Positions 16,619 through 23,203 of a stretch of DNA of 64,000 nucleotides are shown piece by piece. The stretch is from contig NZ_CP021434.1 of the NCBI RefSeq assembly GCF_002162355.1, positions 1,086,501 through 1,150,500 on the forward strand. Reading direction: 5' to 3'. The DNA comes from Tumebacillus avium. Its GTDB lineage: Bacteria; Bacillota; Bacilli; Tumebacillales; Tumebacillaceae. Both the position numbers and the translations under genes were made by a program. The notes under the pieces were generated by a model, which was given only the letters and a program-made list of their open reading frames with translations, made no database searches and had not been told where the DNA came from. Every line of letters begins with the position of its first letter. The stretch's first letter is position 1.

Positions 16619-18514
16619 CTACAACTGGTCGAAATCAGTTTTGAAGATTGTGAATTCATCAATCGGTAAAGGTTGATGAGCGATGAACGAGGATGCAAGT
16701 TCCTCAGCACTCCTTGCAATAGATGAGAATCGGATATCTTCATGCAAAGTGTCTAATTGCTTACTTGAACCAGAATCGCCAATATAAATAGTCGGGTAGA
16801 TCTGACTCGGCAATTTAGGCGAAGGGACAGTTGCCACCCGGACACCGTCTACGTAGGCCGTTAGCGCGGCTGGATTCCAGGTCAGTGCGATACGATGCCA
16901 ACCTACCGGCGTTTGAGCATTACTAAAGGTAAGTGTACTCATCTGGTTAAAATCGTTATAGGTGTGAACTACCCACTGCTTCAAGTACGCATCGTGATGA
17001 AAGCGAATGCCGTAGGAATCCAGCATTTTTTCGAGAACAAACAGACTTCCCGTTCTTGACTGTAGCAACGTCTCATCGATATACACCAGCTGTTCCCAGG
17101 TACCTTGAGATTTTGTTTTTACTGGTTTGTTCAAATTGATAGCTAAATTTTCTTTGCCACCAAATCCAGGCGCAAACGAAGTTGCGACGGGATTGTTTTC
17201 TTTTCGCACCCATTCTAAACTTACTTTTGCCTCTGCCCCCTCAATGAACAAGGATGACATGCCTCGCAAGTTACTTTGCGAAGTTGTCGTAAATACGACT
17301 TGGTACCATCCTCCGCCTTGTTCACTGATTGTTGCAGTACCGCCGTTGCTGGTCTCGATTACCATCGTTTCCAGATTGATCTCAAGTCCGACATCATTTA
17401 ACGTCGTGCCATCCTTTTGCTCATAATCATTAGCCAACTTGAATTTTGCACCGGGTGCTACGGATTGTTTTCTAATCCAGAAGGAATCGGTTAGAATTCC
17501 CCCTGTGGGAAGCGTGATCCAGTTCTTGTTCTGCTGATATCCGAAGCGACCACTGCTGCTGTCTGTCTTTTCAATCTCGATCCGCTGCGTATCCGCCCGT
17601 ACACTTCCCGTTCCAGTCGCAGATTCGGTCGCATACGATTTCCAGTCATGCTGCCCATCAAGCCAATAAAAGGCGGCATATAAATTGCTGTAAGCATTCT
17701 CAAGCCCAACCGCTTTGCCGACTCTGTTTGGCGACACCCAGGCTGTCACATCAGGTTGTTTTTCAAATTGAAGACCATCCAGATAGACTAATTTCGTCTC
17801 CGTAGACTCGGCTTCAACTTGAATTCCATATCTCATGATAATTTTCCCATCTGAATTGAACTTCGCCTCCGAGTTACAAGTAAGGCGTTGCCACGATCCG
17901 TCAGCGGCAATGCTTGAGCATGCAGTGACAGCAGAGGTGTCATGTAGTGCCAATAGATGAATCCTTGTTCCCGCTTCTGCTTGAACATAGGTTGAAAAGG
18001 TGTAGATGTTGCCAGCTTCTCCACCCTGCAATGGCACTTCTGCAGCGAGGTAATCTTGATTGTCAGCAAGCGTGACACGTACACTCGTTTCCCCTTCCCA
18101 GTGCCGTTCTGACGTTACCTCAATCGGTCCGGGGAACGGAGTCACCCCCCAGTACTGCATCGTCCCAGTTGCGATCTCTTTGGGCAAGATGTTCTTCGAT
18201 GCATGGCTCGCGAAATACCCCTGCTCCATACGTGGCTGGTGATGATAAAGGACCTCTTGATTGCGATTGTACGATACACTTGGCCTCTGGAAGTTCAATC
18301 GGAAAATCTCTTTGACTGAAATCAGATTTCCAACGGCATCGTAGGTGAAACTCTTAACAGGCTGACCATCCTTCAGCATTTGAGCTAACCGATTGTTCGA
18401 GTCATAGACGTATTCATAGATGGATCCTGCAAACACCATTGTCGTAAGTTGAACCATCAGCAAAAGCAGGCAAAGCATAGTTGTCAGAACCCGAAAGCAC
18501 TTTTTCTTCGACAC
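16619..18514 (-). CDS. Secreted LamG-like protein with an N-terminal YD repeat, RHS companion
   Basis: The 631-residue protein most likely starts at GTG 18514, six bases after GGAGGG; ATG 18520 abuts the site. A signal peptide (~1-30) precedes a single YD-repeat pair (YEYVYDSNNRLAQML, FTYDAVGNLISV). Carbohydrate-binding-like beta-sandwich segments follow (~100-260 and ~280-430). A concanavalin A/LamG-type domain (~470-600) contains GWHRIALTWNPAALTAYVDG. The stop is 47 bases before the RHS toxin start, so they form one operon. It may display the toxin or bind sugars on neighbouring cells; this is inference. It looks complete. Confidence 0.7.
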   Translation of the reverse strand: MSKKKCFRVLTTMLCLLLLMVQLTTMVFAGSIYEYVYDSNNRLAQMLKDGQPVKSFTYDAVGNLISVKEIFRLNFQRPSVSYNRNQEVLYHHQPRMEQGYFASHASKNILPKEIATGTMQYWGVTPFPGPIEVTSERHWEGETSVRVTLADNQDYLAAEVPLQGGEAGNIYTFSTYVQAEAGTRIHLLALHDTSAVTACSSIAADGSWQRLTCNSEAKFNSDGKIIMRYGIQVEAESTETKLVYLDGLQFEKQPDVTAWVSPNRVGKAVGLENAYSNLYAAFYWLDGQHDWKSYATESATGTGSVRADTQRIEIEKTDSSSGRFGYQQNKNWITLPTGGILTDSFWIRKQSVAPGAKFKLANDYEQKDGTTLNDVGLEINLETMVIETSNGGTATISEQGGGWYQVVFTTTSQSNLRGMSSLFIEGAEAKVSLEWVRKENNPVATSFAPGFGGKENLAINLNKPVKTKSQGTWEQLVYIDETLLQSRTGSLFVLEKMLDSYGIRFHHDAYLKQWVVHTYNDFNQMSTLTFSNAQTPVGWHRIALTWNPAALTAYVDGVRVATVPSPKLPSQIYPTIYIGDSGSSKQLDTLHEDIRFSSIARSAEELASSFIAHQPLPIDEFTIFKTDFDQL

Positions 18515-18546
18515 GACCATCCCTCCATTTTGTTAGATTCTGATTC

Positions 18547-18575
18547 ATTATATATTCCAAGAATTGTATAATCAA
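18547..18575 (-). promoter_or_regulatory. Sigma-A promoter of the RHS operon
   Basis: On the minus strand, TTGATT (18575-18570) and TATAAT (18552-18547) are 17 bases apart, about 33 bases before the GTG start at 18514. The flanks are very AT-rich. Confidence 0.7.
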
Positions 18576-18696
18576 TGATTAATTTAGTATATTGTTATTA
18601 TTTTAAATTACACCAAGACTCGATTGCTTTGTGTTTTGACTGAAAATATAAATTATTAAGTCCCTCATTCGCTCAGTTATCCTTTTCTCGCCCACT

Positions 18697-18801
18697 CCTC
18701 ATTCAGGTACTTACTCCGACACCCGCTCCATCACTGGCAGCATTGCCAACTCGGGCCAAAATGGTGCAAACGACACGATCATAACGAAACAACTTACCTA
18801 G
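18697..18801 (+). pseudogene. 3' remnant of a glycine-rich fibre gene
   Basis: The frame ends ITGSIANSGQNGANDTIITK plus QLT and TAG at 18799-18801. The fibre at 3885-5036 ends with the related TGTNGTIFTKQLT-type sequence and its nucleotides match through the stop codon and into the terminator. Only the last ~35 codons remain. The rest of 18576-19040 holds the terminator at 18809 and weakly coding minus-strand sequence near 18924-19019 (31 codons starting MKDSQEKNWKICTEQYF), to which I assign nothing. Confidence 0.6.
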
Positions 18802-18808
18802 CAAACGT

Positions 18809-18849
18809 AAAAGACCTGAGTCCGCCATCAGCGGTGCTCAGGTCTTTTA
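18809..18849. terminator. Terminator, AAGACCTGAG family (copy 3)
   Basis: AAAGACCTGAGTCCG pairs with CGGTGCTCAGGTCTTTT. It follows the fibre remnant in the same arrangement as at 5046. Confidence 0.85.
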
Positions 18850-19040
18850 TCCATCAGTGCGATTCCATTTCTTTGATTCTTCCAGCCAGTATAGTGGAGT
18901 TGTAACCTCGAACTGTCATACGATTAATTTGAATCCAGATACGTTCGCAGACCATCAAACTCCTTTTGAAAGTACTGCTCAGTGCATATCTTCCAATTCT
19001 TTTCCTGACTATCCTTCATAATCTCATTGCAATTGATCTC

Positions 19041-19472
19041 CTATTTCTTGATTTTTGCTGGTTTTTCTGTGATTTCAGTAAAGACGACTTTCCAACCAGC
19101 GTCATCTTTTACCATAGGAAGAACAGCGGTCTCTTTCTCACCGAACTCGTTCATGAATTCGATGGTGATATCGACATGTTTCGAATCCTGCTTATTCGTG
19201 CTGACGATGTTGATGTCTTTTGCCGGGCTGTTCACATTCATTTCTTTGTACGCTGAAAGAAGTGAAGCAGGATCCGGGAATCGGATATCCTCTACATATT
19301 TCACTGCTTCCTCAGCATTTTGTCCCTCAACTGCGTCGAGGTATTTGACTGCAGTTTGTTTCGCTTCTTCTTCTACGGTTGCAGATGCGAAAGTTTGGAT
19401 TGAACCGAATACCAGCACACCAGCAGCCGCGATTACAACTGCCCCGCCAACAAGCATGTTCTTCTTTTTCAT
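19041..19472 (-). CDS. Exported or membrane-anchored small protein, NTF2-like (DUF4878-type) domain
   Basis: The 143-residue protein starts at ATG 19472, eight bases after GGAG (MKKKNMLVGGAVVIAAAG). Residues ~6-30 form a signal peptide or membrane anchor ending FASA. The rest resembles DUF4878/lumazine-binding NTF2-like domains: EEEAKQTAVKYLDAVEGQNA, then a beta-rich half with DITIEFMNEFGEKETAVLPM and DDAGWKVVFTEI. The frame continues upstream to 19625 but without a ribosome site. It lies downstream of the HTH-TPR regulator, separated by a terminator, and may still be its target. The function is unknown. Confidence 0.6.
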   Translation of the reverse strand: MKKKNMLVGGAVVIAAAGVLVFGSIQTFASATVEEEAKQTAVKYLDAVEGQNAEEAVKYVEDIRFPDPASLLSAYKEMNVNSPAKDINIVSTNKQDSKHVDITIEFMNEFGEKETAVLPMVKDDAGWKVVFTEITEKPAKIKK

Positions 19473-19578
19473 TTCTTCATCTCCATTGGATCTAAGTGGT
19501 GAATGGGATTTGCATATAGATTCGTTAGTAGGACGATTGCTGACTATGAATTGTTTCACTCTGAGCACTATAAAAAAC

Positions 19579-19620
19579 AAAAGACCTGAGCCCGCAAACG
19601 AGCGGTGCTCAGGTCTTTTT
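19579..19620 (-). terminator. Terminator, AAGACCTGAG family (copy 4)
   Basis: AAAAGACCTGAGCCCG pairs with CGGTGCTCAGGTCTTTTT directly behind the HTH-TPR stop codon. Confidence 0.85.
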
Positions 19621-19621
19621 A

Positions 19622-20911
19622 TCATAACGCAATCCCACGTTTCCCCAGCGAGTCGATCAAATACCCGTCCAATGACTTCATCTGCTCAAACGCCTCTTGG
19701 ATACGCCCCTGCTGATTCAACTGCTCACAACGTACATTGACCGCTTCCCGGAGCTCGGCCAGCATCACATGATTCATGAAAATCCGGATCGCCTTTTCCA
19801 GAGCCTTGTCCGCTTGCCCTTGTTCACCTTGAGAAGAATAGAGCCCGGCTTGCAAGCGATAGAGTTTCCCCATCGCCGGATGATGCGGAGACAAAAGCTG
19901 TTTCGCCCGCTCTAAAGTAGCTTCCGTCTCCGCCAACGCCCCATTCTCATATTGCACTGTGGCCGCATCCAGCAGTGCAACACCTGCGTTTTCCTGCTCC
20001 TGATTCGCCTGCAGCGTGGACGCGATGCCGATCAGCTCATTCACCGTTTCTCGCCACTCTCCCGCGCTTCTCTGCAGCATGAGCAGTTTCTGCTTCCATG
20101 TCAGGAGGGCGTGCCGATCTTCCAGTTCTGCCAGTGCCGAGTACGAGCGTTCCGCGAACTCACTCGCTTTTTCAAAATCGTTCTGGCGGTAAAACGACTC
20201 TGCCAGCCCGAGATAGGTCTTCGCCTTCTCCTTCATGCTGAGCAGCCCGCCGCTGATCTCCAAGGCTTGCTCATAGAGGTCGGATGCGGTTTTGACTTCC
20301 CCGATGTTCTCATGGATGGAAGCTAGCTGCGTGAGGATCTGAGCGTGCAGGAAAGGGTCTTGAGCGTCCAGCGATCTCATGACTTCCAGTGCCCGATACC
20401 CGTGATGCTTGGCGACCTGGTATTCCTTTTTCCGATTCGAGAGGTCGGCCAGTTGCAACAGCACTTGCGCCACCCAGTCATTCTCTTGGCGCAGGCTGGC
20501 TGCGTCGACGATCTTATTGAACAGCAGGGACGATTTATCATATTCGCCGGTTTCCATGTAGCACTTGGCCAGCTCGAACTCCACTTTGAACGGAGAGACC
20601 TTCGTCAATGTACTCTCCGCCAGTCGTTCCAAAAGAGGAATCGCTGCACCATACGCTTTCGCTTTTGTCATGCTCAGTGCCATCTTATATTGACTGGCCT
20701 GTTCCAAGTCCAGTTCGATATCCTTCAAAAGGTTCTCCAGCGGCGTCTCCAACTTCTGCGCCAGCCCAAACAGCATTTTATAAGACGGCCGTGCCCGGTT
20801 CGCCTCGATCTGCGATACCATGCTCGGCGTACAAAGCCCGGCGGCCAGTTCGATCTGGGTGATGCCTTTGCGCAGACGAAGCTCACGTATTTTATCACCA
20901 AGGGTATTCAT
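19622..20911 (-). CDS. XRE-family regulator with TPR domain
   Basis: The 429-residue protein has an N-terminal XRE helix-turn-helix (residues ~6-62, IRELRLRKGITQIELAAGLC, then SMVSQIEANRARPSY). About nine tetratricopeptide repeats follow (e.g. LAKCYMETGEYDKSSLLFNK, LGLAESFYRQNDFEKASEFA). GGGAGGG precedes ATG 20911. HTH plus TPR is the layout of RRNPP peptide-sensing regulators (PlcR/NprR) and of other Firmicute regulators without peptides. No short peptide gene is obvious downstream; the next gene encodes an exported NTF2-like protein. A paralogue lies at 62175. A C-terminal fragment of a related gene is at 9948-9995. Confidence 0.8.
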   Translation of the reverse strand: MNTLGDKIRELRLRKGITQIELAAGLCTPSMVSQIEANRARPSYKMLFGLAQKLETPLENLLKDIELDLEQASQYKMALSMTKAKAYGAAIPLLERLAESTLTKVSPFKVEFELAKCYMETGEYDKSSLLFNKIVDAASLRQENDWVAQVLLQLADLSNRKKEYQVAKHHGYRALEVMRSLDAQDPFLHAQILTQLASIHENIGEVKTASDLYEQALEISGGLLSMKEKAKTYLGLAESFYRQNDFEKASEFAERSYSALAELEDRHALLTWKQKLLMLQRSAGEWRETVNELIGIASTLQANQEQENAGVALLDAATVQYENGALAETEATLERAKQLLSPHHPAMGKLYRLQAGLYSSQGEQGQADKALEKAIRIFMNHVMLAELREAVNVRCEQLNQQGRIQEAFEQMKSLDGYLIDSLGKRGIAL

Positions 20912-20953
20912 GTCAATTCCCTCCCGCTGACTATTAGCTTATGTAAAAATAAT

Positions 20954-20983
20954 AAACCAACTCAATTTGCTTGAGTTGGTTTG
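20954..20983. terminator. Intrinsic terminator
   Basis: AAACCAACTCAA pairs with TTGAGTTGGTTT around a short loop. It follows the peptide gene on the minus strand and precedes the HTH-TPR gene. Confidence 0.75.
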
Positions 20984-21084
20984 ATAGATAATAGCAATGT
21001 CGTTGGGAATGAAAAATATGTCAGAAACTTTCAGCGACATGTCAGCCACCTGTACTGACAAATTCGAAACGATTGGAATCAATT

Positions 21085-21228
21085 CTAGCCTTTATACATC
21101 ACGAAAGGCCCAATTGGTAGGGTTTCTGCCACACTCTTTGTCTCCACATGCTGATTCAATGACATGACCGAGACAAGTCCAAATACTGCGATTGCTACCC
21201 CCAAAGACAGAAGCACTTTCTTTCTCAT
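21085..21228 (-). CDS. Putative secreted signalling peptide precursor (Phr/PapR-like)
   Basis: The 47-codon ORF starts at ATG 21228, sharing one base with the TGA stop of the receptor gene (TGATG). It begins with RKK, followed by a hydrophobic stretch (VLLSLGVAIAVFGLVSVM) and a polar region, and ends TLPIGPFVMYKG. A short export signal followed by a C-terminal peptide, encoded directly behind an HTH-TPR receptor, is the plan of PapR, NprX, Phr and AimP precursors. The mature signal would be within the last ~5-12 residues; which ones cannot be told from sequence. The overlap implies coupled translation with the receptor. Confidence 0.7.
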   Translation of the reverse strand: MRKKVLLSLGVAIAVFGLVSVMSLNQHVETKSVAETLPIGPFVMYKG

Positions 21229-22415
21229 CACATATCCCCCTCATCAAAATAAACCAATTTGCTCGCAGAAAGCATTCTACCCATTTTATAGTACTTCATG
21301 AGCAAGTCGGAGTCATCTTGATAACTATAATAGCTCATGAGGAATGCACATGCTTTATGCCTGATTTCGATATTGATTGTGGTATCTTTAAGCACACCTT
21401 CAGCATAGGAAGGTGTATTATGCACAACTGAAGAGAAGATGCTTAGTTTCGCATGGAGATCTGAGTATTCTTTAGATCGAGTTAGGTACTCGTTCAAGAC
21501 CTGTTTCGCAACTTCAAAATGCTTTAGTTTGATCAGGCTTTTCACGTATTCCTTCGCGATAAAAATATTTGTGTAATGACTGATCTCATGTTTTTCCATA
21601 GCTGAACACAAAATTTCAGCCGACTTCTCGTAATTTTTAAGGAGGTACTCGTAATGAGCAACGTTTACCATGGCACGGCAAATCTGCTCTTCGTCAAAGG
21701 TTTGCTCTAAATATTGCAACGACTGATACGCATGCTCTCTGGCTATTTCCAGATTCCCTCTGTCCTCATTAACCTTCATGCGGATATAGTGAAGCCCGCC
21801 GAGAGATTCCGGTCGTTCTAATAAAGCATTTTCTACTTCCTTTAAAGTACGTTCGATGTTGCTGTATTCTTTCAGAATGATATAAGTCAACATCAGATTA
21901 CATGTGACCAAATGAAGCAATTCGTTATCGCCGTACAAATTATAACAAAGAGTCGCATGTTCCAAAGCTCGCAGCCAGGCTGTATGAGCCTGATCATATT
22001 TCCCTAATAAGTATTGAACTCTACCGAGATTGTTTAGTGATACTGCACGTTCAGTTGCTCCTAAAGCAACTGAAGCGTTTCTTTCTGCTAAGTCTATAGC
22101 GTGCAAAAGCATTGTTTTTGTTTTACGTTGAGCTTTTAGAATAGTCATTAGTTCTTGTTCGGCTTTGATCGTATCTAATTGCTTCAGTCGATCGACACCA
22201 ATGTCCAAACCTTTTGTTATCAATTCAATCTCAGAAGGCAAAATTGTTCGTCCTCCTGCTACCATGATACGTAAAGTTTCACGATTCATGCCGATCCGTT
22301 CAGCAAATTTACGAATGGAGTAGGCCTCTCCCTTTTCGTTTAATATTTCTGCAATACGTCTTCCAAGAGGTATCCTATTCCCTCCTGTAGTCGCTATATA
22401 TTGAAGCGTCGACAT
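21228..22415 (-). CDS. RRNPP-type peptide receptor/regulator (HTH plus TPR)
   Basis: The 395-residue protein starts at ATG 22415 behind GGGGGGACG. Residues ~15-65 form a helix-turn-helix (SIRKFAERIGMNRETLRIMV). From ~90 onward, helical repeats of TPR type follow (SLNNLGRVQYLLGKYDQAHT, MVNVAHYEYLLKNYEKSAEI). The architecture and size match PlcR/NprR/AimR receptors, which bind a re-imported peptide through the TPR groove and change DNA binding. A precursor-peptide gene overlaps its stop codon. A clear promoter lies 68 bases upstream of the start. The targets are unknown; nearby candidates are the RHS toxin operon and the surface genes. It is only distantly similar to the other two HTH-TPR genes in this window. 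Confidence 0.75.
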   Translation of the reverse strand: MSTLQYIATTGGNRIPLGRRIAEILNEKGEAYSIRKFAERIGMNRETLRIMVAGGRTILPSEIELITKGLDIGVDRLKQLDTIKAEQELMTILKAQRKTKTMLLHAIDLAERNASVALGATERAVSLNNLGRVQYLLGKYDQAHTAWLRALEHATLCYNLYGDNELLHLVTCNLMLTYIILKEYSNIERTLKEVENALLERPESLGGLHYIRMKVNEDRGNLEIAREHAYQSLQYLEQTFDEEQICRAMVNVAHYEYLLKNYEKSAEILCSAMEKHEISHYTNIFIAKEYVKSLIKLKHFEVAKQVLNEYLTRSKEYSDLHAKLSIFSSVVHNTPSYAEGVLKDTTINIEIRHKACAFLMSYYSYQDDSDLLMKYYKMGRMLSASKLVYFDEGDM

Positions 22416-22482
22416 GAACGTCCCCCCAAAAATGAGCAATGTACCAAAAGATAAAGAAAACCTAATAGTTCCTCACTTGATA

Positions 22483-22511
22483 ATTATAGGTTATGCAATT
22501 GTAATTGTAAA
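22483..22511 (-). promoter_or_regulatory. Sigma-A promoter of receptor-peptide operon
   Basis: On the minus strand, TTTACA (22511-22506) and a perfect TATAAT (22488-22483) are separated by 17 bases. Nearby AATTACAATT-type repeats could serve as an operator. Confidence 0.75.
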
Positions 22512-22582
22512 CAGAATGTACCGAAAACTCTAAATATAAAAAGACGACCTGTACAGGTCGCCTCGGAAGTTTCATTTTGACT

Positions 22583-23098
22583 TCATTGTACTTCAACTGT
22601 GAAAGCAGAGAAATCCGGTGTCTTCTTTAAGAGCTGGTTCTCACGCCAGGCGAATGTCCAGACCCGGCTCTCCCCGAAGCGGAGCGAGCCAAAGTTCTTC
22701 AAAGTAAATGTCCCGCGGGCAACTATCTCGCCAGTCGCATCGATAAGTGAGAGCGGCATCTTTTCAATCGTCAATTCCTCGTCGACTTCCCATGCATTGC
22801 GAATGAAGACGCGAACAAAACAGCCGCCCTGATACATACCTGTGTCAAAGGGCACCACATTCACTTCGCCAATATGAAGCGGTGGCAGGCTCAGCAATTG
22901 TTCCTGCATCCGTTCTTTTTCTGCTTCGGAGTATTGTTGCTCCTGTTCAGGGGTAAACGCGATGATCGTATGGGGCAGTGTTTTGCCTACCGTAGGGATT
23001 GATGCTTCATCTACTTCCTGAGGCTCAATCACTTCGATCTGGTCGCCTGTTTTTCGTACAAATAAACGGGTGAAGAGCCCGCCTCGATTCTGTTCCAT
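22583..23098 (-). CDS. SLAP-domain protein (S-layer associated)
   Basis: The 171-residue protein starts at ATG 23098, about nine bases after GGGGAGG (MEQNRGGLFTRLFVRK). The central and C-terminal part (LPPLHIGEVNVVPFDTGMYQ, CFVRVFIRNAWEVDEEL, LSLIDATGEIVARGTF) fits the SLAP domain found in Firmicute proteins linked to S-layer assembly and the accessory Sec system. It has no signal peptide. It follows the S-layer gene on the same strand, separated by a terminator. A helper role for S-layer export or folding is inferred from domain and place. Confidence 0.6.
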   Translation of the reverse strand: MEQNRGGLFTRLFVRKTGDQIEVIEPQEVDEASIPTVGKTLPHTIIAFTPEQEQQYSEAEKERMQEQLLSLPPLHIGEVNVVPFDTGMYQGGCFVRVFIRNAWEVDEELTIEKMPLSLIDATGEIVARGTFTLKNFGSLRFGESRVWTFAWRENQLLKKTPDFSAFTVEVQ

Positions 23099-23162
23099 CA
23101 GTACTGATCCTCCCCAAATTGTCTCAATGTTACTAAGTATACCGTAACCCTTGCAACAATAC

Positions 23163-23192
23163 AAAAAGAGCCACCCCGAAGGGTGGCTCTTA
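23163..23192 (-). terminator. Intrinsic terminator of S-layer gene
   Basis: On the minus strand, AAGAGCCACCC and GGGTGGCTCTT flank a four-base loop and are followed by TTTTGT, 12 bases after the S-layer stop. Confidence 0.9.
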
Positions 23193-23203
23193 CTTGTTCT
23201 TGA

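Noticed and set aside
18924-19019. 31-codon ORF on the minus strand (MKDSQEKNWKIC...)
   Set aside because: No ribosome site, no conserved feature and a position between terminators; it may be a gene fragment but I cannot support it as a gene.
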